64,000 bases of DNA from UBA10349 sp003485905 (GTDB taxonomy: Bacteria > Pseudomonadota > Gammaproteobacteria > Arenicellales > Arenicellaceae): NCBI GenBank assembly GCA_943787185.1, contig CALSLL010000001.1, positions 866,117 to 930,116 of the forward strand, given 5' to 3'. Below the pieces are notes generated by a model. The model did not search any database. It was not told where the DNA came from and was given only the letters and a program-made list of their open reading frames with translations. Within the stretch, counting starts at the first letter, position 1. Every line of letters starts with the position of its first letter. Shown piece after piece: positions 54,598 through 63,995 of the stretch. The position numbers and the translations under genes are program-made.

Positions 54598-55374
54598 CTA
54601 TTCAGACTCTGTGCTCCGAATTAAAGTCCATAGATTGCTACTAGCAAACACACTTGCAAGCAACACCAGCAGGGCTAGGGCAAACCATTGAACCGCATAA
54701 GATAAATTCTGATTCACATCATAGTGCACTGCCGGCCAATGTCTGACCAAACCACCAGGCTGTTGCGCGGTCACTCTAACTTCAAAAGGAAAAACCGGTT
54801 CCTGTAAGGCATCAGAAACCACATCAAAATCTAATCTACGAATACGTAATGGCCACACATCGGCATCAATTTGCCCCCCCTCGACACGAGCCCTTTCGGG
54901 CGGCACATAGATCTGAGCGGTAAGTTCTACAGCTCCTTCATATGGTCGTAAGTTCGGCGGAGTATCTGCTGGTAATACGCCAGTTGTCCAGCCTCGGTGA
55001 ACCAGAACTATTTGATCATTACTGCTCAGTCGGAACGGCGTGACAACCCCATAGCCAATCTGTCCATCAAAGAATTCTCCGAGCAATAGAATTGTGCGCT
55101 CGTTAACAAACTCACCTTTTAAAGATACATGCCGGTTTATTAGTTCGCTATTAGAGGGGTGTAAGTGTCCTACTGGAATATCCTCCAGGGCCTCAGCGTT
55201 TTCTCGTGAATGGAGTTCTAGCGCCTGCTGAGCTTCTACCTTCTCGCCCGCACGGTCTAATTGCCAAAGACTTAACCTCAGAAAAGCTGCACAGGTAATA
55301 AGCACACATATTGCGACCAACCAATTGACGCGAATATGAAAGGCTTTAATTTTTAACTCGGAATGGAACCGCAT
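54598..55374 (-). CDS. SURF1 family protein
   Basis: A 258-residue inner-membrane protein involved in cytochrome c oxidase assembly (haem insertion into the aa3-type enzyme). Two membrane helices at the ends: 'VNWLVAICVLITCAAFLRLSLWQLDRAGEK' (about 18-47) and 'LSYAVQWFALALLVLLASVF'. The periplasmic body contains 'HVSLKGEFVNERTILL', 'YGVVTPFRL' and 'VLVHRGWTTG'. Oxidase genes are not adjacent, which is unusual for this family. It converges with the fadB-like gene, 28 bases apart. Confidence 0.9.
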   Translation of the reverse strand: MRFHSELKIKAFHIRVNWLVAICVLITCAAFLRLSLWQLDRAGEKVEAQQALELHSRENAEALEDIPVGHLHPSNSELINRHVSLKGEFVNERTILLLGEFFDGQIGYGVVTPFRLSSNDQIVLVHRGWTTGVLPADTPPNLRPYEGAVELTAQIYVPPERARVEGGQIDADVWPLRIRRLDFDVVSDALQEPVFPFEVRVTAQQPGGLVRHWPAVHYDVNQNLSYAVQWFALALLVLLASVFASSNLWTLIRSTESE

Positions 55375-55515
55375 GAAATTTTTACAAGTTGCCGCAGCAA
55401 TTGATATGCAGCAGACTAATGCAGAAGTTGAGTGATTTCAATGATGATCCCGGCGGTTGTCGACAGCAGCGCGATAAAAATAATTACTAACAAAGTTATC
55501 GCCTATACTCGCAAG

Positions 55516-57168
55516 CTACATATTTGGATAGTTTGGACCACCGGAACCTTCCGGCGATAGCCAAACAATATTTTGTGTAGGATCTTTTATATCGCAAGTT
55601 TTACAATGCACACAGTTCTGTGCATTTATCTGTAATTTCGGTTCACCTTCTTGTTCCACAATTTCGTAAACACCAGCTGGACAGTATCTCTGCTCAGGCG
55701 CGTCGTAGATGGCGAGATTTGTAGTAATCGGCACAGCAACATCTTTCAACGTGAGATGACAGGGCTGATCTTCCTCGTGATTCGTATTCGATAAAAACAC
55801 TGAGGAAAGCCTATCGAAACTCAACTTACCATCAGGCGCTAAATAGTTAATTGGCTTGCTCTTTCCCGCTGGGGCAAGCTGTTCATGATCTGGCTTTCTA
55901 TCTCGCAAGGTAACCGGCATCTTAGCCGCCAAAACATTGTGCTCAATAAAGTTCCAGACCCCACCAGCCCATAAGCCCCATTTGTGTAAAGCAGCGCCAA
56001 AGTTTCTGCCCGCGTGTAACTCCTCAAAAGCCCAACTATCTTTAAAATTATCAACATAGGCCAGCAAATCGGAACCGCCTTCATCTCCGGACTCAAATGC
56101 AGAGACTATAGTTTCTGCAGCGATCATCCCCGACTTCATAGCTGTGTGAGAGCCCTTAATCTTTGCGAAATTCAACGTGCCTGCATCACAGCCAATCAAC
56201 AAGGCGCCAGGCATACTCATTTTAGGTAGCGAGTTTAGACCACCTTTGGTAATTGCCCGTGCGCCATAAGAATTCCGCTTACCCCCTTCTAGGTATTTCG
56301 CGATGCGAGGATGATGCTTGAATCTTTGAAACTCATCATAGGGACTTAAATTAGGGTTACTATAATTGAGGTCGACGACAAGTCCGACAGCCACCTGATT
56401 ATTATTCGCGTGATACAGAAAAGCTCCCCCTAATCCGTCGCTTTCACTTAGTGGCCAGCCCACACCATGCACGACCAACCCCGGTTCATGCTTTTGCGGA
56501 TCGATATCCCACAATTCCTTTAGCCCAAGCCCATAATGCTGAGCGTCACACTCAGCGTCCAAGCCAAATTTTTCAATCAACTGTTTTCCCAAGTGCCCGC
56601 GACACCCTTCGGCAAATAAAGTGTATTTTGCATGTAATTCAATTCCCGGTTCAAAGCTGGCTTTTTCAGAGCCATTGGCGGCTCGCCCCATATCTCCCGT
56701 AGCGACTCCCTTAACGCTGCCGCCCTCATCATAAAGAACTTCGGCGGCTGTAAACCCGGGAAAAATATCAACTCCTAGCGTCTCAGCTTGCTCAGCTAAC
56801 CAACGACAAATATTCCCCAAACTCACAATATAGTTTCCGGAGTTGTGCATCGACTTAGGCACAAACAAATTTGGTATTTTTACGCCGCCTTTATCGCTGG
56901 TATAAAAATACATTTCATCGCGAGTTACGCGTGTGTTTACTGGGGCTCCTTTTTGTCTCCAGTCATGCTCTAACTCATCAAGAGCCCTTGTTTCAAAGAC
57001 GGCGCCCGACACAATATGCGCACCGACCTCCGAGCCTTTCTCGACTACGCACACCGTGATTTCGATTTCTTTTTGTTGCGCGAGTTGACGTAATTTTATT
57101 GCAGCAGACAAGCCTGCCGGCCCCGCGCCGACCACCACCACATCATAATCCATCGATTCCCTCTGCAT
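55516..57168 (-). CDS. Electron transfer flavoprotein:ubiquinone oxidoreductase
   Basis: A 550-residue FAD and [4Fe-4S] membrane-associated enzyme that passes electrons from ETF to ubiquinone. FAD motif 'YDVVVVGAGPAGLSAAIKL' at the N-terminus, 'EKGSEVGAHIVSGAVFE', 'GCRGHLGKQLIEKFGLD', ubiquinone region 'GGLNSLPKMSMPGALLIGCD', and C-terminal cluster cysteines in 'INAQNCVHCKTCDIKDP'. The alternative ATG at 57153 is equally near the FAD motif. It follows etfA by 31 bases, so etfB-etfA-etf-QO form an operon. Confidence 0.96.
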   Translation of the reverse strand: MQRESMDYDVVVVGAGPAGLSAAIKLRQLAQQKEIEITVCVVEKGSEVGAHIVSGAVFETRALDELEHDWRQKGAPVNTRVTRDEMYFYTSDKGGVKIPNLFVPKSMHNSGNYIVSLGNICRWLAEQAETLGVDIFPGFTAAEVLYDEGGSVKGVATGDMGRAANGSEKASFEPGIELHAKYTLFAEGCRGHLGKQLIEKFGLDAECDAQHYGLGLKELWDIDPQKHEPGLVVHGVGWPLSESDGLGGAFLYHANNNQVAVGLVVDLNYSNPNLSPYDEFQRFKHHPRIAKYLEGGKRNSYGARAITKGGLNSLPKMSMPGALLIGCDAGTLNFAKIKGSHTAMKSGMIAAETIVSAFESGDEGGSDLLAYVDNFKDSWAFEELHAGRNFGAALHKWGLWAGGVWNFIEHNVLAAKMPVTLRDRKPDHEQLAPAGKSKPINYLAPDGKLSFDRLSSVFLSNTNHEEDQPCHLTLKDVAVPITTNLAIYDAPEQRYCPAGVYEIVEQEGEPKLQINAQNCVHCKTCDIKDPTQNIVWLSPEGSGGPNYPNM

Positions 57169-57199
57169 GCAGTGACTCCTTTAAGAGTGCCGATAAAAG

Positions 57200-58135
57200 C
57201 TATGCCGCAAGTAGCTTCTCAAGCTCTGGTAAAACATCAAATAAATCACCAATTAATCCATAATCAGCTACTTGAAAAATTGGTGCCTCGGAATCCGTGT
57301 TAATCGCAACAATCACCTTGGAATCCTTCATACCCGCCAAATGTTGAATTGCACCCGAGATACCTACTGCAATGTAGAGATCTGGCGCCACCATCTTGCC
57401 GGTTTGCCCCACCTGCATATCGTTGGGAACGTAACCAGCATCAACTGCTGCGCGTGATGCACCTACCGCTGCTCCCAATTGATCTGCAAGCCTATAAATA
57501 AGATCAAAATTCTCGGTGCTGCCTAGTGCCCTCCCGCCCGATATCACTATGTTCGCAGCCGTCAGTTCCGGACGCTCAGACTTAGTAACCTGCTCTGCTT
57601 CAAACGTGGAAATCTTTTGATCAACCACCTGCTGAAGCATCTCGATTGGTGCACTACCCCCTACGGAATTAGCAGGTTCAAAAGCCGTTGCCCGTACAGT
57701 TAAAACTTTCACAGGATCGCTACTCTGCACCGTTGCTATAGCGCTGCCCGCGTAAATGGGTCGCTTAAACGTGTCGTTACTTTCTACCGACAACACATCA
57801 GAAATCATTCCCACATCCAATAGTGCTGCAACTCGAGGCATTATGTTCTTACCCGTCGTGGTCGCAGGCGCCATAATGTGAGTGTAGCCCTCGGCAACTT
57901 CCAGAATTAATGCGGCAACATTCTCAGCAAGCATATGATCGTAAACTGCATGATCCGCATGTAGCACCTTACTTACACCGTCAATTTGACTAACTGCTTT
58001 TGCGACTGAATCACTACCACAGCCAGCGACAAAAACGTCAATGTCAGTGCTAATACTCTGCGCCGCAGTTATTGTATTAAGCGTTGCTCCCGCTAATAAA
58101 ATATTAATATGGTCCGCTACTACTAAAACTTTCAT
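57200..58135 (-). CDS. etfA: Electron transfer flavoprotein alpha subunit
   Basis: Binds FAD and, with EtfB, collects electrons from acyl-CoA dehydrogenases. 311 residues. N-terminal domain 'MKVLVVADHINILLAGATLN', and the FAD-binding C-terminal domain with 'NIVISGGRALGSTENFDLIY', 'GAAVGASRAAVDAGYVPNDM', 'QVGQTGKMVAPDLYIAVGIS' and 'VIVAINTDSEAPIFQVADYG'. It starts 9 bases after etfB. Confidence 0.97.
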   Translation of the reverse strand: MKVLVVADHINILLAGATLNTITAAQSISTDIDVFVAGCGSDSVAKAVSQIDGVSKVLHADHAVYDHMLAENVAALILEVAEGYTHIMAPATTTGKNIMPRVAALLDVGMISDVLSVESNDTFKRPIYAGSAIATVQSSDPVKVLTVRATAFEPANSVGGSAPIEMLQQVVDQKISTFEAEQVTKSERPELTAANIVISGGRALGSTENFDLIYRLADQLGAAVGASRAAVDAGYVPNDMQVGQTGKMVAPDLYIAVGISGAIQHLAGMKDSKVIVAINTDSEAPIFQVADYGLIGDLFDVLPELEKLLAA

Positions 58136-58144
58136 CCTTGCCCC

Positions 58145-58894
58145 CTATATAACTTTTGCTTCATTTCGAAGTTTATCGACAAGTTCCGAGGAAGACTCAA
58201 CGATGACACCCGCTGTTCGCTCAGCTGGAGGCTCTACCTTCAACACTTTAATCGTCGATTTTAATTCCACCCCTAATTCAGCCGGGGTAAGAATATCCGT
58301 TTGCTTTTTCTTAGCCTTCATAATATTCGGCAGTGAGGCATATCGAGGCTCATTCAAACGTAAATCGGTGGTCACTATTGCTGGTATAACAAGCGCGACG
58401 GTCTGTAAACCCCCATCAACTTCACGGGTTACATGAGCTTTGCCATCGGTAATTCTTAGCTCGGATGCAAAAGTCCCCTGCGGCATACCCGTTAAAGCCG
58501 CCAACATTTGGCCAGTCTGATTATTGTCATCGTCGATAGCTTGCTTACCTAAAATTACTAGCTCAGGTGCTTCTTTTTCAACAACCGCTTTTAATATTTT
58601 GGCGACCGACAATGGTTGGGCTTGTTCACTCGTTTCCACCAAAATTGCTCGATCCGCACCTAAAGCCAACGCAGCTCGTAGCTGTTCCTGACAAACAGCC
58701 TCCCCAACTGATACAGCGACTACCTCTTCTGCGACACCTGCCTCTTTAAGCCGTACAGCCTCTTCCACTGCGATCTCACAAAATGGGTTCATCGACATTT
58801 TAGTATTCGCCAAATCAATACCTGATTGATCAGGCTTAACGCGGACTTTAACGTTGAAATCTACTACCCGCTTTATAGGCACTAAAACTTTCAT
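58145..58894 (-). CDS. etfB: Electron transfer flavoprotein beta subunit
   Basis: 249 residues; AMP-binding partner of EtfA. 'MKVLVPIKRVVDFNVKVRVK', 'SMNPFCEIAVEEAVRLKEAG' and the ETF-beta signature region 'VTREVDGGLQTVALVIPAIV' with 'NEPRYASLPNIMKAKKK' are all typical. First gene of etfB-etfA-etf-QO. The cobalamin adenosyltransferase gene ends 58 bases upstream. Confidence 0.97.
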   Translation of the reverse strand: MKVLVPIKRVVDFNVKVRVKPDQSGIDLANTKMSMNPFCEIAVEEAVRLKEAGVAEEVVAVSVGEAVCQEQLRAALALGADRAILVETSEQAQPLSVAKILKAVVEKEAPELVILGKQAIDDDNNQTGQMLAALTGMPQGTFASELRITDGKAHVTREVDGGLQTVALVIPAIVTTDLRLNEPRYASLPNIMKAKKKQTDILTPAELGVELKSTIKVLKVEPPAERTAGVIVESSSELVDKLRNEAKVI

Positions 58895-58952
58895 TTAACT
58901 ATTACCATATTTACCACTTTATCTATCAATTTTTACTTAACTAAGAACTCGT

Positions 58953-59510
58953 TTAAGACTGTTCCCACAAGACTTCGGGAATTGCCATATCTTTGGCCAG
59001 CCACCGGGCGCTTACAAACGCGACATCCGAGAGTCTATTTAGATACTTAAAAGAATGCTCATTTACCTCTTCGGTTTCATTTAACTCGCTCAAGCAACGC
59101 TCAGCGCGGCGGGCAACTGTTCTAACCACATGGCAGGCCGACAACACGTTGGTACCTCCAGGTAATATAAAATTCACCAATGGGTCTAAATCCGCGTTCA
59201 ATTCTTCTAGCAATTGCTCTAGCCGCACCCAGTGCTCTTTAGTGATAACTAGAACCGGATTCTCGGTTGAAGACATAGCCAATTCTCCACCAAGATCGAA
59301 TAAATCATGTTGAATCCTTAAAAAGTCTGTCGATAGACGATTCTCAGCAGGGAGCACCGCAATAAATACTCCAACAAAGCTATTTAGCTCGTCGATAGTG
59401 CCAATCGCTTGAATGCGAGCAGCATGCTTTGACACCCTGCTTCCGTCCGCCAAGCCCGTCGTACCATCGTCACCGGTGCGAGTTGTGATCTTTGATAATC
59501 TGTTACCCAT
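58953..59510 (-). CDS. Cob(I)alamin adenosyltransferase, PduO type
   Basis: Makes adenosylcobalamin from cob(I)alamin and ATP. 185 residues. N-terminal ATP loop 'ITTRTGDDGTTGLADGSRVS', then 'RIQAIGTIDELNSFVG' and the late 'VVRTVARRAERCL', 'YLNRLSDVAFVSARWLAKD'. It lies between the thiolase and etfB genes, as expected if it serves methylmalonyl-CoA mutase for odd-chain or propionyl-CoA breakdown; that mutase is not in the window. Confidence 0.94.
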   Translation of the reverse strand: MGNRLSKITTRTGDDGTTGLADGSRVSKHAARIQAIGTIDELNSFVGVFIAVLPAENRLSTDFLRIQHDLFDLGGELAMSSTENPVLVITKEHWVRLEQLLEELNADLDPLVNFILPGGTNVLSACHVVRTVARRAERCLSELNETEEVNEHSFKYLNRLSDVAFVSARWLAKDMAIPEVLWEQS

Positions 59511-59601
59511 TACTTGTCACTATCTAGTCTACTATCCCGACAGAACTCTGCCTTATTAGCGCTCATTCCGTCAATTTGCCCACGAACTAAATAAAAGCCC
59601 T

Positions 59602-60783
59602 TTAGCGTTCCCACAATGCTGCGATACCTTGCCCGCCACCTATACACAATGAAGTCACCGCATACTTACTTTGTGTTCGTTGAAGCTCATAAAGGCCCTT
59701 CACGGTAATTATTGCTCCAGTCGCACCTATAGGATGCCCAATCGATACACCGCTTCCGTTTGGATTTATTTTTGCCGGATCTATTTTCAAATCTCTAGCC
59801 ACTGCTAACGCTTGAGCCGCGAATGCTTCGTTGACCTCCCACACATCAATATCGTCAACATTAAGGCCGTTTCTTTCTAATAGCTGTTGAGATGCCGGCA
59901 CCGGTCCAATCCCCATATATTTAGGATCGACGCCAACCACGTTGTAGTCGACTAGCCTCGCCAGCGGCTTTATACCCGCTTTAGTCGCTGCGGCACGCTC
60001 CATCAAAACAACTGCCGCTGCACCATCGTTTAATCCTGATGCATTACCTGCTGTCACCGTGCCGTCTTCTTTAAATACGGTTCGCAATTTTGCTAATCCT
60101 TCTGCACTTATGTCGTCACGCACATGTTCGTCGGTATCAAATATCGAGGTGCCTTTGCGCGACTTCAGCTCAATCGGAAGTATCTGTTCTTTAAAATAGC
60201 CATTGTTGATTGCAGTCATCGCACGTCGATGACCTTCCAACGCCAACGCATCTTGGTCTTCGCGAGATACCTTCCACTTTTCGGCAATGTTTTCTGCCGT
60301 TATCCCCATATGCACTTTTTCCATTGGGCAATGCAGCGCAGCAACCATCATATCCACTAATTTCCCATCACCCATTCGCAACCCGAAACGCGCGCCGCTG
60401 GCCAGATAACCAGCTCGAGACATAGATTCTGCCCCACCGGCAACAGCAGCTTCACAATAACCGAGCTGAATTTGCTGCGCTGCGGTTACGATTGCTTGCA
60501 AGCCACTACCGCACAAGCGATTCACTGTAAGAGAAGGGGTTTCCTTTGGTAAGCCTGCCCTCAAAGCTGCGACGCGCGCCATATACATATCCTCAGCTTC
60601 AGTATGCACAACGCTGCCAATCACACAGTGCTGTATATCTTTGCTGGTTAATCCCGAGCGCTTTACTGCATCAGCAATTACCAGTGCAGCCAAATCCGCA
60701 GGGGGATGATTTTTAAGGCTCCCACCGAAATCACCTACTGCGGTGCGCACCGCGCTTACGGCTACAACTTCATTGATACTCAT
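59602..60783 (-). CDS. Acetyl-CoA C-acyltransferase (thiolase)
   Basis: 393 residues. Nucleophilic Cys in 'VNRLCGSGLQAIVTAAQQI' (about 85-103), 'NASGLNDGAAAVVLMERAAA', 'VNEAFAAQALAVARDL', the catalytic His in 'SGVSIGHPIGATGAIITVK', and the second Cys in 'VTSLCIGGGQGIAALWE'. It could be degradative (fadA-like) or acetoacetyl-CoA thiolase (atoB-like). The AtoE transporter next to it slightly favours short-chain substrates. Confidence 0.95.
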   Translation of the reverse strand: MSINEVVAVSAVRTAVGDFGGSLKNHPPADLAALVIADAVKRSGLTSKDIQHCVIGSVVHTEAEDMYMARVAALRAGLPKETPSLTVNRLCGSGLQAIVTAAQQIQLGYCEAAVAGGAESMSRAGYLASGARFGLRMGDGKLVDMMVAALHCPMEKVHMGITAENIAEKWKVSREDQDALALEGHRRAMTAINNGYFKEQILPIELKSRKGTSIFDTDEHVRDDISAEGLAKLRTVFKEDGTVTAGNASGLNDGAAAVVLMERAAATKAGIKPLARLVDYNVVGVDPKYMGIGPVPASQQLLERNGLNVDDIDVWEVNEAFAAQALAVARDLKIDPAKINPNGSGVSIGHPIGATGAIITVKGLYELQRTQSKYAVTSLCIGGGQGIAALWER

Positions 60784-60989
60784 CTTCTAACTCCTAACTT
60801 AATCTCACGCTTTTCGGCAATACTGACTGCCAGCTATAAAAATCAGGGCTAACACCCCCAAGTGAACAGTATGGCGCAGCATCCATTATTGCCGCAAATC
60901 CTTTCGGTGAATTAACTCCAGCGCGCCAAATAATATTTACGCCAAATGCCAAAAACTACCAGTGTGAGATTTGTATTCGACGATGACAG

Positions 60990-62351
60990 TTAAAACAATG
61001 CCAAGGCCGCGACAAACACCACCCCTGTATATAACAACGCGATCACGCAATAACCCATTATGTCTCGGATATGCAAGCCAGCGATAGCCAGCAACGGGAT
61101 GGCAAATAATGGTTGAATCATATTGGTCCATTGATCACCCCAGGCTACCGCCATGACCACCCGTGGCATATCTGCGCCCAACGCCAAGGCCGCATTCACA
61201 ACAATAGGTCCCTGCACCGCCCACTGCCCACCGCCCGATGGAATAAATATATTTAGAACCCCTGCAGACACAAATGAAAAGATCGGTAAGGATTCAGCGC
61301 TAGCAATAGACACAAAAAAGTCCACCACCATAGCTCCAAGGCCAGATGCCGCCATCACGCCCATCAGCCCGGCGTAGAGTGGATACTGAATTAAAAATGG
61401 ACCAATTACCTTTGCAGCATCCGTTAATAACTCCAAATACTCTTTAGGTGATCTGGATAGAGCTAAACCAGCGAGCAAGAACATAAAGTTCAAAATATCT
61501 AAGTTCAAGCTACCGCCATCGCGAATAAAAAATACACCCAAGTACGCCACACCCAAGAGCACCAAAAAGACATTTAAGCCTCGGGAGTTTTCTATACGCT
61601 CAGCAGGACTACCCTTGCTGTGCACGACTGCGTCTGCGCCTTGGCCGGAACCTAAAGACGAATGATCTGATTGATCAGAGTCCAGATGATCAGGCAATGG
61701 ATTGCAATCGGAAATGGAAGGAGCTTGGCTCGCCATAACAAACGGTAGCGTTAATAGAATCAAAAATGCCACAGCCATGTTAATCGGTGAAAAAATTGTC
61801 GCTGCCACAGGAATCATACCAATAGTTCCTTCCAAAAAATGACTCGGCGTATTCACCACCAAAGGGATCGATCCCGATAACCCTTGGTGCCAGACAATAA
61901 AACCCGCATAGCTCGAAGCCACTAACAGGGGATAATGTACTGCGACATTCTTGGCTTTCAAACTTTCAGCAACAGTTCGAGCAAAAATCGCCCCTACCAC
62001 CAACGCTAGCCCCCAAGAAAATAGTGCTGTTATAGCAGTGACGAAACAAACAATAATATAAGCACCGCGAGCTGTATTGATACGCTCGGCCGCCGATTGC
62101 AGCAGCCGCCTGGTTGGTGGCGTTCCAGCTAAGGCATGACCGAACACCAATATCAAAATCATCTGCCCGGTAAAACGCAATAAGCTCCAGAAACTACCGC
62201 CCCACACATCAACAGTTTCTACTACCCCAAAATCGGCAACCGTTACGCTTAAAACTAATACCAGAGCTGTTAGCAACGCCGCAATAACCAGTGGGTCTGG
62301 TATCCAACGCTCAACCATTCCAACAAAAAAGTTGCTTAATTTTTTAATCAT
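60990..62351 (-). CDS. atoE: Short-chain fatty acid transporter (AtoE family)
   Basis: From ATG 62351 (MIKKLSNFFVGMVERWIPDP), about 453 residues; the GTG at 62378 is in frame but less typical. About twelve hydrophobic helices. Family segments: 'FGHALAGTPPTRRLLQSAAE', 'SSYAGFIVWHQGLSGSIPLV', 'NIFIPSGGGQWAVQGPIVV' and 'AVAWGDQWTNMIQPLFAIPL'. It imports acetoacetate, butyrate or similar acids. A 206-base gap separates it from the thiolase on the same strand. Confidence 0.94.
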   Translation of the reverse strand: MIKKLSNFFVGMVERWIPDPLVIAALLTALVLVLSVTVADFGVVETVDVWGGSFWSLLRFTGQMILILVFGHALAGTPPTRRLLQSAAERINTARGAYIIVCFVTAITALFSWGLALVVGAIFARTVAESLKAKNVAVHYPLLVASSYAGFIVWHQGLSGSIPLVVNTPSHFLEGTIGMIPVAATIFSPINMAVAFLILLTLPFVMASQAPSISDCNPLPDHLDSDQSDHSSLGSGQGADAVVHSKGSPAERIENSRGLNVFLVLLGVAYLGVFFIRDGGSLNLDILNFMFLLAGLALSRSPKEYLELLTDAAKVIGPFLIQYPLYAGLMGVMAASGLGAMVVDFFVSIASAESLPIFSFVSAGVLNIFIPSGGGQWAVQGPIVVNAALALGADMPRVVMAVAWGDQWTNMIQPLFAIPLLAIAGLHIRDIMGYCVIALLYTGVVFVAALALF

Positions 62352-62378
62352 CTTGATCCCGCCAGCTAAATCCAACAC

Positions 62379-62667
62379 CTTTGACTAACCTTAATACATA
62401 AATTTCAGGATATCTTGAATTAGTGAGTGTCACCCGCTAGTTTTTTAGATAAATAGCAGTTTTCTGAGTCGCATGGCCATATCTACGAAGGTCGAATGTA
62501 GCGCACGCGTCAATTAGGTTTGGGCTAAGTATTTTGATTGAGGTACAATCCCGCCCGAATCGGAGTAGAACTAGCCTCAAAAACTGATTGGTGCGTCTAA
62601 AGCAAGTACCTAAGAGCAAATTGAGAGACAGTGTCGAGCCCGGTTATCTTACAAGCTTCAATAGTTT
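62379..62667. other. Intergenic region between atoE and the tRNA gene
   Basis: About 290 bases with no supportable gene. It must hold the upstream signals of atoE (minus strand) and of the tRNA (plus strand). A 60-codon frame on the minus strand (62437-62619) has no recognisable features. Confidence 0.6.
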
Positions 62668-62744
62668 GGGCCTGTAGCTCAGTTGGTTAGAGCAGTGGAC
62701 TCATAATCCATTGGTCGGAGGTTCGAATCCTCCCGGGCCCACCA
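62668..62744 (+). tRNA. tRNA with CAU anticodon (probably tRNA-Ile2; tRNA-Met possible)
   Basis: A 77-base cloverleaf with encoded CCA. Acceptor arms GGGCCTG / CGGGCCC (one T-G pair), D-loop AGCTCAGTTGGTTAGAGC, anticodon loop CTCATAA (anticodon CAT), T-arm GGAGGTTCGAATCCTCC. It lacks the mismatched first pair of initiator tRNA. By resemblance to CAU tRNAs of this type I favour Ile2, read as AUA after lysidine modification; elongator Met cannot be excluded by eye. Confidence 0.93.
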
Positions 62745-63302
62745 ATCTATTCAATGACTTACGCCATTACTTATCTAGCACCACAGACGCACAGACTATC
62801 GATTGGGCGTCCATTGGGCGAAAAAACTCTTTTCGTAGCGTCGTCCTTACAAGAATAAATCTAATTAGCTATATCCCTAGGCTGCTAGGATTACCCTCTT
62901 TCTTATGCGTCAGACTAGATCCTAGAAGATGCCCTTGTGGGCTTGGCAAAATGACTATTTTTTATTAGCAAGAAATTGGAGAAATATTTAACTAACTGTG
63001 TCGTTATCGAAAATGATGAGGTGCGTAAATTCAGCGACCACAATCGGGTTACCATTGAGCTCAGTCTTTAAACTTCCTAGAAAACTATGCAACACGAATT
63101 CTTAAGAGCGGCTCGCTATAGTTCTTCGGCCACGCATGCCAACTGAAGAGGCCGGATATACGTATGCAGTCGTACCATAAGTCATCAAATAGTGTCTTTG
63201 CAAACTGGGAGGAGTCCATATACGGACATTCAATTAGTAATCATCACAAGTCACTAAACAAAAACTTTAAGAAATACCACCAAAGAATATCAAGTCAAAA
63301 TA
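62745..63302. other. Gene-poor AT-rich stretch after the tRNA
   Basis: About 560 bases without a supportable gene. It holds a direct repeat ATTGGGCG at 62802-62809 and 62813-62820, and a small CCTAG/CTAGG inverted repeat at 62876-62889. No integrase remnant could be read in any frame. A tRNA 3' end followed by AT-rich, gene-poor DNA is a common trace of past integration. Confidence 0.5.
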
Positions 63303-63932
63303 TTACATCCGATATTTAAATATTCTATGTTGCTCGGTTTTTTTTAACCCAAAATTTTCGTAATGTATTTCGTAGATCAATTTTGAATGCATCAGGTTAT
63401 TGATTGCCTCACGAATACCTTGTAAGTACGTATCATCGATAACTAAAAATGATTGTTCATCGGCGAACATTTTGCAATTTAATATGTCGCTGCTACAGAT
63501 ATTTTTACCATGACCACCGTCAATATGAATCATGTCATATTTCGAATGGTTCTGATGTTGTGGAATCGTTTGTATCGAATCCCCTTTAATAAATTCGATG
63601 CGATATTTTGTTTTTAAATAGTCTAAACATAATTCAGTATATCTGTGATCGCATAAATCGAATGACAAAAGATTGATATCTGGGTTTGCATGAAAAAATA
63701 ATGCGGCGGAGTGTCCCCCGTTAAATCCGACCTCTACTAAATTGGAACTAATTTTTGATAAACAGTATAAATTGGATCTCGCATCTTCCTTTTCCATTCC
63801 GTGAAGATCAAAATCGCTATGATGTCTATACAAAATATTGCCTTCCATTTTTGCATTTGAGTTATCGATGATTTTATTGAGAGTTAAAACGTCATCAGAT
63901 TCAATAAATTTACCTAAATTAAAATTACTCAT
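63303..63932 (-). CDS. Class I SAM methyltransferase (Methyltransf_24-like)
   Basis: A 209-residue cytosolic protein. SAM core 'NLVEVGFNGGHSAALFFHAN' (about 68-87), 'LLSFDLCDHRY', 'FIKGDSIQTIPQHQNHS', 'YDMIHIDGGHGKNICSSDIL' and 'FLVIDDTYLQGIREAI'. It shares this order with the methyltransferase at 7751-8212, so the two are family members about 55 kb apart. The gene is AT-rich against the core genes. It reads away from the window end, and its upstream neighbours are not visible. Substrate unknown; such enzymes often modify sugars or peptides. Confidence 0.82.
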   Translation of the reverse strand: MSNFNLGKFIESDDVLTLNKIIDNSNAKMEGNILYRHHSDFDLHGMEKEDARSNLYCLSKISSNLVEVGFNGGHSAALFFHANPDINLLSFDLCDHRYTELCLDYLKTKYRIEFIKGDSIQTIPQHQNHSKYDMIHIDGGHGKNICSSDILNCKMFADEQSFLVIDDTYLQGIREAINNLMHSKLIYEIHYENFGLKKTEQHRIFKYRM

Positions 63933-63979
63933 TGATTTACTCAGAATTTATCCTTAGAAATATCTAATCCGGTTCGTTG

Positions 63980-63995
63980 AATGACCGTTAATTGC
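63980..63995 (-). repeat. REP-like element core, copy 3 (cut by window end)
   Basis: On the minus strand CAATTAACGGTCATTC, matching the 3' half of the copies at 19243 and 20435. The first half of the element is only partly visible before the window ends. Confidence 0.35.

Noticed and set aside
62711..62968. 85-codon plus-strand ORF starting inside the tRNA
   Set aside because: It begins in the tRNA anticodon arm and has no recognisable features.
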